Positions 24,161 through 33,001 of a stretch of DNA of 64,000 nt are shown in pieces. The stretch spans positions 186,001-250,000 of the forward strand of contig NZ_BQXO01000001.1 in assembly GCF_045862785.1 (NCBI RefSeq), given 5' to 3'. Position 1 is the first letter of the stretch; every line of letters begins with the position of its first letter. The position numbers were made by a program, and so were the translations under genes. The notes under the pieces were generated by a model. The model saw only the letters and a program-made list of their open reading frames with translations, was not told the origin of the DNA and did no database searches. This DNA is from Furfurilactobacillus curtus. Its GTDB lineage: Bacteria; Bacillota; Bacilli; Lactobacillales; Lactobacillaceae.

Positions 24161-24865
24161 ATGGAAACTGGAGCACAAAAGCAAACTAAAAACGCTGGTT
24201 CATTGGCCCAACGAATTAATATTATGCGAGCCAGTGTGATGGGTGCCAATGATGGGATCCTATCAGTTGCGGGTATCGTTATTGGGGTTGCTGGGGCAAC
24301 AAATAATTCACATGCGATTTTCTTGGCCGGTATCGCCGGCATGCTGGCTGGTACCATTTCAATGGCGATGGGCGAATGGGTATCAGTCAGCACACAACGG
24401 GATTCTGAAAAACGAGCCATCCAGCGAGAAACAGTCGCAGTTAATGACCATCTCAGTGTCGAAATTGAACATATCAAAGAAAAATATATGGATCAAGGCA
24501 TTTCTGAGACTTTAGCCAATCGAGCTGCGCATGAGATGATGACGGGGAATCCACTCGAGACAGGCGTTCGCGAACGATATGGGTTCGATCCAACCGTTAA
24601 AACCAGTGCGATTGGTGCTGCCGTTGCCTCGATGATTTCCTTTCCGACCGGTTCCATTTTACCGCTGGTCGCGATCACCTTTTTTTCAGCGCGAATTCGT
24701 ATTTTAGCAACGGTGATCTCGGTTATTATTGCGTTATCGATCACGGGATACACGGCCGCCCGGTTAGGCAGTGCTGATCGACAGAAAGCCACTACTCGTA
24801 ATGTGATTGCTGGTTTATTGACAATGATGGTAACTTATTTGATCGGGATTATGTTTGCTCGATAA
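24161..24865 (+). CDS. VIT1/CCC1 family Fe2+/Mn2+ transporter, first copy
   Basis: About 234 residues with five hydrophobic helices. Helix 1 MGANDGILSVAGIVIGVAGA and the helix 2 end MAMGEWVSVSTQRDSEK are the VIT signature; the polar insert with Glu residues (VEIEHIKEKYMDQGISETLANRAAHEMM) is the metal-binding region between helices 2 and 3. It exports Fe or Mn from the cytoplasm. Start is ATG 24161 or 24155 (both in frame; AGGA spacing favours 24161). A paralogue follows 51 nt later and a Fur-type box precedes it. Confidence 0.88.
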   Translation: METGAQKQTKNAGSLAQRINIMRASVMGANDGILSVAGIVIGVAGATNNSHAIFLAGIAGMLAGTISMAMGEWVSVSTQRDSEKRAIQRETVAVNDHLSVEIEHIKEKYMDQGISETLANRAAHEMMTGNPLETGVRERYGFDPTVKTSAIGAAVASMISFPTGSILPLVAITFFSARIRILATVISVIIALSITGYTAARLGSADRQKATTRNVIAGLLTMMVTYLIGIMFAR

Positions 24866-24916
24866 AAAAGTTCAATAGAGAAGTAAAGCTTTAAAAGATA
24901 AAGGGAGCGTGTGTTT

Positions 24917-25615
24917 ATGCAAGTTTCAACAAAATCAACTAAGCGAACAAAGATGACAATGGCTGAACGCTTAAATACATTACGGGCGGGCGTATTAGGC
25001 TCTAATGACGGGATTCTCACTGTTGTTGGGGTCCTATTTTCCGTGGCTGTGGCCACGACGAACCAATTCACCATTTTCATTGCTGGTTTATCCGATTTAT
25101 TAGCCTGTGCATTCTCGATGGCATCAGGGGAGTATGCCTCGGTAAGTTCGCAAAAGGACACGGAAAAAGCCGCCGTAGCTAAGGAAGCAGCGTTATTAAA
25201 AGAACAACCTGATCAGGCGGCTAAAGTAATTCGTGAATTTTATATTGGGCGTGGGGTGTCGGCAACTACTGCGCAAGAAATTACCGACGAATTGATGCAA
25301 AAAAATGCGTTGGGGACTTTAGTTAGAATTAAATATGATCTTGATTTGGGACATTACATGAACCCATGGAACGCTGCCTTTTCATCCTTGTTTGCAGCAG
25401 CTAGCGGCGGCTTGTTTCCTTTGGCAGCGATGACATTTGCTCCGGTCAATATTCAGTGGCCAGTGACGATCGTGGCGGTGACTTTGTCTGTCGCATTGAC
25501 GGGTTATCTAAGTGCTAAGCTTGGTGATGGATTAGTTCGCACGGCGATCATTCGCAACGTTATCGTTGGAATTATCACGATGTTCATTCATTACCGAGTT
25601 GGTCTATTACTTTAG
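24917..25615 (+). CDS. VIT1/CCC1 family Fe2+/Mn2+ transporter, second copy
   Basis: A 232-residue paralogue of the preceding protein, with LGSNDGILTVVGVLFSVAVA, MASGEYASVSSQKDTEK and the same five-helix layout; the central insert is diverged and has fewer acidic residues. Start ATG 24917 follows GGGAG by 9 nt. The tandem arrangement suggests co-transcription from the Fur-boxed promoter; the two may form a heterodimer or have different metal preference. Confidence 0.88.
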   Translation: MQVSTKSTKRTKMTMAERLNTLRAGVLGSNDGILTVVGVLFSVAVATTNQFTIFIAGLSDLLACAFSMASGEYASVSSQKDTEKAAVAKEAALLKEQPDQAAKVIREFYIGRGVSATTAQEITDELMQKNALGTLVRIKYDLDLGHYMNPWNAAFSSLFAAASGGLFPLAAMTFAPVNIQWPVTIVAVTLSVALTGYLSAKLGDGLVRTAIIRNVIVGIITMFIHYRVGLLL

Positions 25616-25662
25616 ATCTTTGTAGTGGTTACACAGGAATAATGAGGGTGAGGATAAAGTCA

Positions 25663-26103
25663 ATGCAGACAATGATTCAATCTTTTGATGATCTGACAAC
25701 TTATCAGTTACATACGATATATCAAGCTCGTACGGACGTCTTTGTCGTTGAGCAGCAGTGCGCTTATCCGGAGGTAGACGCAACGGATTTAATTGCCTAC
25801 CACGTGTCGATCAAAGATGAACAAGATGAGTTATGCGCTTATTGTCGACTATATCCCGGGCTACAAGGGGAGACTTGGCATATTGGTCGAGTGCTAGTCC
25901 GGCAACAAAATCGTGGGCATGGGTTGGCAAGTCAACTTTTGGCTGACGGTATTGCTTGGCTTAAATCGCAGCAGCAGGTTAACCAGATCGAATTAGATGC
26001 TCAAGTTTACCTAGTGCCCTTTTATCAGCGAATTGGATTTAAATTAGTGGGGCAGCCCTTTGATGATTATGGTATTCAACATCAACACATGCGCTTACAG
26101 TAA
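25663..26103 (+). CDS. ElaA-like GNAT N-acetyltransferase
   Basis: A 146-residue GNAT-fold protein. YQARTDVFVVEQQCAYPEVD at the N-terminus and HIGRVLVRQQNRGHGLASQLL (acetyl-CoA pyrophosphate loop) are typical of the ElaA group; VYLVPFYQRIGFKLVG closes the fold. Start ATG 25663 is preferred because GAGGA lies upstream; the in-frame ATG at 25642 precedes that site. It follows the VIT genes by 47 nt and may be on their transcript. Substrate unknown. Confidence 0.85.
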   Translation: MQTMIQSFDDLTTYQLHTIYQARTDVFVVEQQCAYPEVDATDLIAYHVSIKDEQDELCAYCRLYPGLQGETWHIGRVLVRQQNRGHGLASQLLADGIAWLKSQQQVNQIELDAQVYLVPFYQRIGFKLVGQPFDDYGIQHQHMRLQ

Positions 26104-26218
26104 AGTTGACGTAAGTTAAATTTAGACGATCATGAGTGACGCTGTAAAAGTTTAATCTGGACTAGTCTAGGATGCCAATTTACAAGAAAATTAGCGCCAC
26201 CTAATCTAGGCGAAACCC

Positions 26219-26247
26219 TTGTCTTTATGAAGATAGGTTGCTATAAT
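26219..26247 (+). promoter_or_regulatory. promoter of the argS T-box transcript
   Basis: TTGTCT (26219-26224), 17-bp spacer, TATAAT (26242-26247). Confidence 0.8.
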
Positions 26248-26253
26248 ATCCTC

Positions 26254-26449
26254 CATGAAAGGTACTGAAGGAGTAGTTTGATTTTCGTTTTTTTAGCGAG
26301 TCGCGTTGATGGGAGGCGGCATTACGAGCAAACGAAGCGCGTCAGTGACCAATAATTTAATGATTAATGAGTGGGCGAATTAAAATTCGTCAAAAAGAGT
26401 GGTACCGCGGATCGCCGCCTCTTACAGGAATGTAAGAGGCGGCGTTTTT
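26254..26449 (+). promoter_or_regulatory. T-box leader of argS
   Basis: The T-box sequence AGAGTGGTACCGCGG lies at about 26396-26410, before a perfect 14-bp terminator stem (26413-26426 / 26431-26444) and T5. Stem I closes with GGTACTG (26261) against CAGTGACC (26343). An inner helix TTCGTTT (26284) / AAACGAA (26330) leaves GCGCGT (26337-26342) on the 3' side of the internal loop, which contains the Arg codons CGC and CGU. This agrees with sensing of tRNA-Arg by an arginyl-tRNA synthetase gene. Confidence 0.93.
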
Positions 26450-26478
26450 GTTTGGCGAATACCGAAAGGATGGGCAAT

Positions 26479-28170
26479 ATGAATAATAAAGTAGTAATCG
26501 CAACAGCGATCAGTACGGCGCTAGACGGCGCGTTGAGTGTTGATGAGGTGGTAGACAAATTAGAACAACCGAAAACGTCTGATTTAGGGGATGTCGCATT
26601 TCCAGCGTTTACCTTGGCTAAAACGATGCACAAAGCGCCTAATTTGATTGCCAGTGACTTGGTGGACAAAATCGATCAGCGACAATTTGAACAGGTTAAG
26701 GCTGTTGGGCCTTATGTCAATTTCTTCCTGAAAAAGGGCGCATTTGCTGCAACAACGTTAACCGAAGTCTTGACCAAGCAAGCTGAATATGGCCAACTGG
26801 ACCTGGGCCATGGTGGAAATGTAACGATCGACATGTCATCGCCTAATATTGCAAAACCAATTTCTATGGGGCATTTAAGATCCACGGTAATTGGAAACGC
26901 TCTGGCCAATATTTTAGCTAAGACGGGCTATAACCCCATTAAGATCAATCATTTGGGTGATTGGGGCACGCAGTTTGGTAAACTTATTCAAGCCTATAAA
27001 ATGTGGGGTAGCGAAGCAGAAGTTAAAGCCGACCCGATTAATAAATTGCTTGAATATTACGTTCGCTTCCATCAAGAAGATAAAGAGCATCCAGAACTGG
27101 ATGATCAAGCGCGAGAATGGTTCCGTAAATTAGAAGCTGGTGATGAAGAAGCTACTCGGTTATGGCAATGGTTCCGTTCTGAGTCGCTTAAGTCATTCAT
27201 GAAGATTTATGACGAGCTAGGGATTAGCTTTGACTCCTTTAATGGGGAAGCTTTTTACAATGACAAGATGGATGAAGTCGTTTCGATTTTAGAAGATAAG
27301 CAGCTGTTGCAAGAGAGCAAAGGTGCTGAGGTTGTTGATTTGGCCAAATATGACCTTAATCCAGCATTGATTAAAAAATCAGATGGCGCAACTTTGTATA
27401 TTACGCGGGATCTCGCGGCGGCAATCTATCGTAAACGCGAGTACAATTTTGTCCAATCCTTGTATGTTGTCGGCGCTGAACAGATTAATCATTTCAAGCA
27501 ATTAAAGGCAGTCCTAAGTGAGATGGGTTTTGCATGGGCGGATGAAATTCATCATATTCCGTTTGGTCTGATTACCCTAAATGGTCAGAAACTTTCGACA
27601 CGATCTGGTCGTGTTGTCTTACTGGAAGACGTATTAAGTGATTCAACCAAATTGGCAATGGCACAAATTGAGGAGAAAAATCCCGCTTTAGCCGATAAAG
27701 CTGAAGTAGCTCACGAAGTCGGGGTTGGCGCGGTCATTTTCCACGATTTGAAAAACGAACGGATGAACAGCTTTGATTTTAACCTAGAAGAGGTCGTTCG
27801 CTTTGAAGGAGACACTGGTCCCTACGTACAATATGCTCGAGCACGAGCAGAGAGTATTTTACGGAAGGCTGACAAGACCGATTTTGATTTGGATGACCTC
27901 ACCCTCAGTGACCCAGCCGCTTGGGACACACTCAAGTCGTTAAGCGAATTCAGTGCTGCGATTGAGCGGGCTGTGACGAGTTACGAACCCTCCATTATCG
28001 CCAAATATGCGATTAATTTGGCACGCGATTTTAATAAATACTATGCTCATACAAAAGTCTTGGTGGCCGATGAAGGTCTAAATGCTCGACTTGCATTAGT
28101 GAAGAGTGTCAGCATTGTGTTAAAAGAAAGCTTACGTTTGTTAGGCGTTCAATCACCAGATGAAATGTAA
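26479..28170 (+). CDS. argS: arginyl-tRNA synthetase
   Basis: A 563-residue class I synthetase. The N-terminal Add-1 domain is followed by SSPNIAKPISMGHLRSTVIGN (HIGH-type motif, here MGHL), then GWG-like strand NHLGDWGTQFGKL, LNGQKLSTRSGRVV (KMSKS-type region) and the Arg-type anticodon domain with the C-terminal SYEPSIIAKYAINLARDFNKYY. Start ATG 26479 is preceded by AAAGGA; the ORF extends upstream through the T-box terminator and is not translated there. Transcribed with argR 14 nt later, a usual lactic acid bacteria order. Confidence 0.97.
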   Translation: MNNKVVIATAISTALDGALSVDEVVDKLEQPKTSDLGDVAFPAFTLAKTMHKAPNLIASDLVDKIDQRQFEQVKAVGPYVNFFLKKGAFAATTLTEVLTKQAEYGQLDLGHGGNVTIDMSSPNIAKPISMGHLRSTVIGNALANILAKTGYNPIKINHLGDWGTQFGKLIQAYKMWGSEAEVKADPINKLLEYYVRFHQEDKEHPELDDQAREWFRKLEAGDEEATRLWQWFRSESLKSFMKIYDELGISFDSFNGEAFYNDKMDEVVSILEDKQLLQESKGAEVVDLAKYDLNPALIKKSDGATLYITRDLAAAIYRKREYNFVQSLYVVGAEQINHFKQLKAVLSEMGFAWADEIHHIPFGLITLNGQKLSTRSGRVVLLEDVLSDSTKLAMAQIEEKNPALADKAEVAHEVGVGAVIFHDLKNERMNSFDFNLEEVVRFEGDTGPYVQYARARAESILRKADKTDFDLDDLTLSDPAAWDTLKSLSEFSAAIERAVTSYEPSIIAKYAINLARDFNKYYAHTKVLVADEGLNARLALVKSVSIVLKESLRLLGVQSPDEM

Positions 28171-28184
28171 AGGTGGTGGGCTGA

Positions 28185-28640
28185 TTGCGAAAACAAGAGC
28201 GCCAAGCCATAATTTTAAAACTGATTGAACAATTTGAAATTGGCAATCAGGATGACTTACAGACACGATTAACAAACGAAGATGTATCGGTCACGTTAGC
28301 TACCTTATCGCGTGATTTAAAAGAATTGCACGTGGTCAAGGAACCAGTTGAAATGGGGCGCGCAATCTATCGAGTTATGAAACCAATGGCCGCGCCAGAC
28401 ACCCATCATTTTCAGCAACGGTTTAGTGAAGTGGTGGTTGACTTCACTCAAGTTGAATTTATGAACGTCATTAAGACAACCCCGAGTGATGGAAACGCAT
28501 TGGCAGCATTAATTGACGAGCTAGACGAGATAAAAATCACGGGAACTTTGGCCGGACATGATACGATTTTGGTTATCAGTCCGGATCGACAATCTGCCAT
28601 CGAATTACACGAGCAGTGGGTCAAACTATTAGCCCGATAA
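28185..28640 (+). CDS. argR: arginine repressor ArgR
   Basis: A 151-residue ArgR/AhrC regulator. Residues 1-70 form the winged HTH (RQAIILKLIEQFEI..QTRLTNEDVSVTLATLSRDLKELHVVK, with the SRDLKEL recognition helix). Residues 80-150 are the hexamerisation and arginine-binding domain (PSDGNALAALIDELDEIKITGTLAGHDTILVI). All hallmark residues are visible (GTLAGHDT). Start is TTG with GGTGG upstream. With argS on the same T-box transcript, arginine sensing would be linked at two levels. Confidence 0.95.
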   Translation: MRKQERQAIILKLIEQFEIGNQDDLQTRLTNEDVSVTLATLSRDLKELHVVKEPVEMGRAIYRVMKPMAAPDTHHFQQRFSEVVVDFTQVEFMNVIKTTPSDGNALAALIDELDEIKITGTLAGHDTILVISPDRQSAIELHEQWVKLLAR

Positions 28641-28677
28641 GATAATTAAACTTATGCGCGATTTTTGTTCACTAAAC

Positions 28678-28720
28678 ATTCCTACCTTGCATGTCAAAAT
28701 GTGCGGATAGGATTTTTTTT
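28678..28720 (+). terminator. terminator of argS-argR
   Basis: Imperfect stem TTCCTACCTTGCA / TGCGGATAGGA followed by eight T. Confidence 0.7.
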
Positions 28721-28743
28721 GTGGCGCGCTAAGTTGTTTTATT

Positions 28744-28768
28744 TCCTGAACGATATTACGGTTCAGGA
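28744..28768. repeat. inverted repeat in the argR-pbp gap
   Basis: TCCTGAAC and GTTCAGGA, 9 nt apart, form a perfect 8-bp dyad with no T-run. The 308-nt gap holds this, the argR terminator and presumably the PBP promoter; nothing else is seen. Confidence 0.45.
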
Positions 28769-28948
28769 TTTACTAGACGGCTTTACTTTGAGTTTATTGC
28801 GATGCGAATAGTTGCTTTAACGCTTTCTTAATTCAATTGTTGGTGGGAGTCTGATAAAAATGTTTTAAGCCCATGAGCCTGCGATCGTTGCCTACTCATG
28901 ATGTGGTACGATACATTGGATAACTTTTAGACAGAAAGGTTCAAGTCT

Positions 28949-31099
28949 ATGAATCGAAATCAGCATCCAGATGCTAAACGAGCTTGGTATGAATCGAGCA
29001 TTGTCAAGTGGCTGGCTCGCGTTTGGCTCACAATCTGGCGACACATCAGGCAATTTTGGCATCGATTTCAGCTTACACGATGGCTCGTTGTCGTGATCTT
29101 ATCGCTCATTTTTCTATTGAGTGCTTACTTAACGTTCGAAGCGAAGACGGCGAATGTTAAAAATCTGAAGGCAACGCTCTCACAGCCGACCGTGATCTAT
29201 GATCGCAACGACAAGAAAGCTGGCGAGCTCTATTCACAAAAAGGCACTTATGTTTCGTTGAATAAAATCTCACCAAACATTCAAAATGCAGTATTGTCAA
29301 CTGAAGATCGAAATTTCTATCATGAACATGGGTATTCTGTGAAGGGATTAGCCCGAGCAGCGTTCTTATTGGTTCGTAATAAACTTTTACACCGCGATTA
29401 TATTAGTGGTGGGGGCTCGACGTTAACACAACAACTTGTTAAAAATGCCTATTTATCTCAAGAACAAACGTTAACGCGGAAAGCAAAAGAAATCTTTTTA
29501 TCCATCGAAGTCGAGAACGTTTATTCAAAACAAGATATTTTGGCGATGTATTTGAACAACGCTTACTTTGGCCATGGTGTGTGGGGCGTTGAGGATGCCT
29601 CAGAACGTTATTTTGGTAAACATGCGACGCAATTAACGGTGCCAGAATCCGCCGTTTTAGCTGGCATGCTAACCTCGCCAAGTGGTTATAATCCAGTTGA
29701 TCAGCCGAAAGCAGCTAGGCAACGACGTAATGTGGTTTTGGATTTAATGGCTGAGAACAAAAAAATCACGAGTGCTCAGGCGGCCAATTATCAAAAGACA
29801 CCGTTGACGACGACGGATAATTACGCTCCAGACAGCTCGTATCGTTATCCATACTTTTTTGATGCAGTTATTGATGAAGCAATTGCAAAATATGGTTTAA
29901 CCGAAGCAGATATTATGAATCACGGGTACAAGATTTATACGACTTTAGATCAAACCCAACAAACTGTTATGCAGACACTCTTTAAGAATCCGGCTAATTT
30001 TCCAGCTAATATGGCTGATGGTACGATGGTACAAGCCGCTAGTGTCGCGATGGACCCCAATGATGGTGGCGTGACTGCTGTTATCGGTGGCCGAGGCGAA
30101 CATGTCTTTCGTGGTTTTAATCGAGCCACGCAATCACAACGCCAGCCGGGGTCCACAATCAAGCCGTTTGCCGTTTATACACCGGCAATCCAAAATGGCT
30201 ATTATTACGATTCAGAATTGCAGGACAAAAAACAATCATATGGGGCTAATCACTATTCGCCTAGCAATTACGGGGATACTTATCGTGGCGAAGTTCCTAT
30301 GTATCAGGCATTGCAAAATAGTTATAATGCACCGGCCGTCTGGTTGCTCAATAAGATTGGTTTACAGAAGGGATTCGATTCAGCCCAACGATTTGGCTTA
30401 AATCTTGACGCGTCAGATGATAATTTAGCGATGGCGCTTGGGGGGATTAAGAAAGGGGTTTCGCCGTTAACAATGGCGCAAGCCTTTACGCCGTTTGCAA
30501 ACGGGGGCAAATTGACACAAGCCCATTTCATTACGAAAATTGTGGATGCTTCTGGGAAAGTGATTGTTGATAACGATTATAAAAAGCCTAAACGGATCAT
30601 CAGCACGAATGTAGCTAATGAAATGACGAGTATGATGTTAGGAACATTTTCCCATGGCACTGGCATTTATGCTAAACCTGCGAACTATCAAGTCGCTGGT
30701 AAGACTGGCACCACCGAAGCCGACGGCGTTGACGATACGGCGGGGACGACTGATATGTGGGTAGATGGTTACACCCCAGATATTGTGATGGTCAACTGGG
30801 AAGGGTTTGATCAAACAAATAAGGGAAATCACTTAGATGTCCCAGCTGGGTATCCTGTTGCCCGGCTATTTCGGGCCGAGATGACCGACATTTTACCAAA
30901 TACAAAGCAGACACCGTTCACAGTGAAGGATGCAAATACCTTAGCCGCGACCGAAAATAATACGGCCTCCGGTAATATTTGGAACGATATTCAAGATGGT
31001 GCAAATAAGGTTGGTAAATCGATCGGTGATGGGGCTGATTCGTTGATCCAAAAAGGGAAGGACCTTTGGAATCAATTCACGAGTCGGTTTGGCCAATAA
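28949..31099 (+). CDS. class A penicillin-binding protein (PBP2A type)
   Basis: A 716-residue bifunctional peptidoglycan synthase. A cytoplasmic N-terminus precedes one membrane anchor (about residues 44-64). The GT51 glycosyltransferase domain has STEDRNFYHEHG (catalytic Glu) and GGGSTLTQQLVKN. The transpeptidase domain has the SxxK motif PGSTIKPF, SYN for SxN, and AGKTGTTE for KTG. A helical, Lys/Asp/Gly-rich C-terminal tail follows. All motifs are intact. It resembles pbp2A of lactobacilli. RBS GAAAGG; it appears to be monocistronic. Confidence 0.95.
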   Translation: MNRNQHPDAKRAWYESSIVKWLARVWLTIWRHIRQFWHRFQLTRWLVVVILSLIFLLSAYLTFEAKTANVKNLKATLSQPTVIYDRNDKKAGELYSQKGTYVSLNKISPNIQNAVLSTEDRNFYHEHGYSVKGLARAAFLLVRNKLLHRDYISGGGSTLTQQLVKNAYLSQEQTLTRKAKEIFLSIEVENVYSKQDILAMYLNNAYFGHGVWGVEDASERYFGKHATQLTVPESAVLAGMLTSPSGYNPVDQPKAARQRRNVVLDLMAENKKITSAQAANYQKTPLTTTDNYAPDSSYRYPYFFDAVIDEAIAKYGLTEADIMNHGYKIYTTLDQTQQTVMQTLFKNPANFPANMADGTMVQAASVAMDPNDGGVTAVIGGRGEHVFRGFNRATQSQRQPGSTIKPFAVYTPAIQNGYYYDSELQDKKQSYGANHYSPSNYGDTYRGEVPMYQALQNSYNAPAVWLLNKIGLQKGFDSAQRFGLNLDASDDNLAMALGGIKKGVSPLTMAQAFTPFANGGKLTQAHFITKIVDASGKVIVDNDYKKPKRIISTNVANEMTSMMLGTFSHGTGIYAKPANYQVAGKTGTTEADGVDDTAGTTDMWVDGYTPDIVMVNWEGFDQTNKGNHLDVPAGYPVARLFRAEMTDILPNTKQTPFTVKDANTLAATENNTASGNIWNDIQDGANKVGKSIGDGADSLIQKGKDLWNQFTSRFGQ

Positions 31100-31233
31100 T
31101 CACTTCTTAAAGTAAATACTTCGTTTGACGGGCTGTTGCCAGTTTGATTGGCATGTTAAACTAAACAAGAACTTTAAAACACGTGGTTAATCATAGTGCT
31201 TGCGCTAAGTGACAACCGCAAGAGGAGAAAAAC

Positions 31234-31578
31234 ATGGCGACAGATATTTTAGCAGATGCTAAACAAATGGCGACTGGCTTACAAGAAAGTGCTGAATTTA
31301 AAGCGCTAAGTGATGCTTATGAGACGATGAAGCAAAATCAGACGGCGTTTGAAACGTTCAAACAATTTCAAACGATGCAGATGAACCTTCAACAAAAACA
31401 AATGCAAGGTCAGGATTTGACGGAAGATGAAATGAATCAAGCCCGTGACCTAGCAAGCAGTGTTGGCAATTTTGAAGAAGTCAAGACGTTGATGCAAAAA
31501 GAAGAGGCCGTTAATAACTTGCTTAATGACCTAAATAACGTCATCACGAAGCCGATTCAAGATCTCTACCGAGACTAA
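31234..31578 (+). CDS. YlbF/YmcA (DUF964) family protein
   Basis: A 114-residue, all-helical protein rich in Gln, Met and Glu. The layout ADAKQMATGLQESAEFKAL...AFETFKQFQTMQMNLQQKQMQG matches the YlbF/YmcA/YheA family, whose Bacillus members form the Y-complex that modulates RNase Y. RBS GAGGAG. It sits between the PBP and yhaOMN genes, as in many lactobacilli. Assignment to one particular paralogue (YheA fits the yha neighbourhood) is inference. Confidence 0.85.
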   Translation: MATDILADAKQMATGLQESAEFKALSDAYETMKQNQTAFETFKQFQTMQMNLQQKQMQGQDLTEDEMNQARDLASSVGNFEEVKTLMQKEEAVNNLLNDLNNVITKPIQDLYRD

Positions 31579-31589
31579 TTGAGACGTTA

Positions 31590-31635
31590 AACAGTCTGGT
31601 GATTGCGGATTTTCCGCGGCGCTGGGCTGTTTTTT
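31590..31635 (+). terminator. terminator of the YlbF-family gene
   Basis: ACAGTC...TTGCGGA with CCGCGGC...GGCTGT, ending in T6. Confidence 0.75.
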
Positions 31636-31737
31636 CGTTATCGGGCGGTGCAGTTTGTGTCTGACTGGACTCGATAATGAGTAGCTTTGAGATGAATTTA
31701 GGGTACGTTTATTTTATTAGAATGAGGGGGAACGAAT

Positions 31738-32967
31738 TTGAAGTTTATTCACACGGCGGATTTGCATTTAGATAGTCCATTCTTAGGCTTGTCGCAATTG
31801 CCTGCATCGTTGTGGCAGACGATTTACCAATCGCCAATGGTTGCTTTAACGCGACTGGTTGATGAGGCAATTGCGGAAGATGTCGAGTTTATTCTCATCA
31901 CAGGCGATATCTATGATCGCGCGGAGCGTTCTATTTCGGCGCAGGCTCTCTTTTTGAAGCAGATGATGCGATTACAAGAGGCGGCTATCCCTGTTTATTT
32001 AAGTTACGGCAATCATGATTTTTTGGCGGGCAATCAACAGTCATTGTCGTTACCGCCAAATGTGCAGCTGTTTGGACCAACAGTGACTGCAAAAAAACTG
32101 ATGACAAAATCTCAAGTTCGAGTCCAAATTAGTGGCTTTTCTTATGCGAATCGGGCGGTCGTAAACGATGTTGTTCCGGATTTCCCCAAGCGTGAAAATG
32201 GCGTTGACCTAGCGATCGGTATGCTCCATGGTTCTCTAGCAGGCGATCAAACACATGCCACATATGCACCCTTTACGGTGAGTGAGTTATTAACTAAGCA
32301 ATATGATTATTGGGCACTCGGCCATATCCATCAGCGCCAAATCTTGCACGAGGAACACCCTTGGATTATTTATCCAGGAAATATTCAAGGGCGCCAAATT
32401 AAAGAAACTGATGCTAAGGGCTATTACCTCGTGAACGTGGATCAAGCTGGAATAACGCCAATTTTTCGACCTGTGGCCCCGATCGAATGGCATCGAGTAT
32501 TCGTAACAGCTCATGCACAAATGAGTTCAGCGGCGTTGATGTCAGCAATCTTTGATCGGCTTGCGATGCTAGACCAACCCTCTAGTCACGTTCAGCTACA
32601 ACTGATTGGGGTCACCATTAAACAAGCGGATCAACTAGCTGCAGATACGATAGAACGCCTGATGAATGGCAGTCTATTAACATTGATTCAAGCTCAAAGT
32701 CAGTTGCATGGAGACACGCAAGGATTGAATGTGGTTGTTCGCCTTGAGCCAATTTTTGCTTCTTCAGCTACCAATGTGGGCGACGAGCTAGATCAAACGT
32801 TTTGGCAAATTGCCGCTAAACAGGTATTTACCGATGAAAACTTAGCGCAAGTCGCTGGGCAGCTTTTCAGTGAACCAGAAATTGCCGAGGCGTTATCACA
32901 GGTGTCACCAACATTGCCAGCCGCTGCTAAGCAGATTATTAAACAAACGAGTGAGCATACAGATTAA
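31738..32967 (+). CDS. yhaO: DNA repair exonuclease YhaO (SbcD/Mre11-like)
   Basis: A 409-residue calcineurin-fold phosphoesterase. The metal-binding motifs run in order: HTADLHLDSPF, ITGDIYDRAERS, SYGNHDF, and LHGSL with WALGHIHQRQI. That is the Mre11/SbcD pattern. It is followed by yhaN, a SMC-like ATPase, so the two should form an SbcCD-like nuclease. Start is TTG after GAGGGGG. The yhaO-yhaN-yhaM order is conserved in Bacillus and lactobacilli. Confidence 0.93.
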   Translation: MKFIHTADLHLDSPFLGLSQLPASLWQTIYQSPMVALTRLVDEAIAEDVEFILITGDIYDRAERSISAQALFLKQMMRLQEAAIPVYLSYGNHDFLAGNQQSLSLPPNVQLFGPTVTAKKLMTKSQVRVQISGFSYANRAVVNDVVPDFPKRENGVDLAIGMLHGSLAGDQTHATYAPFTVSELLTKQYDYWALGHIHQRQILHEEHPWIIYPGNIQGRQIKETDAKGYYLVNVDQAGITPIFRPVAPIEWHRVFVTAHAQMSSAALMSAIFDRLAMLDQPSSHVQLQLIGVTIKQADQLAADTIERLMNGSLLTLIQAQSQLHGDTQGLNVVVRLEPIFASSATNVGDELDQTFWQIAAKQVFTDENLAQVAGQLFSEPEIAEALSQVSPTLPAAAKQIIKQTSEHTD

Positions 32968-33001
32968 GCAATTAGCTTGATTCACCAGAGGAGGTGAAGT
33001 G

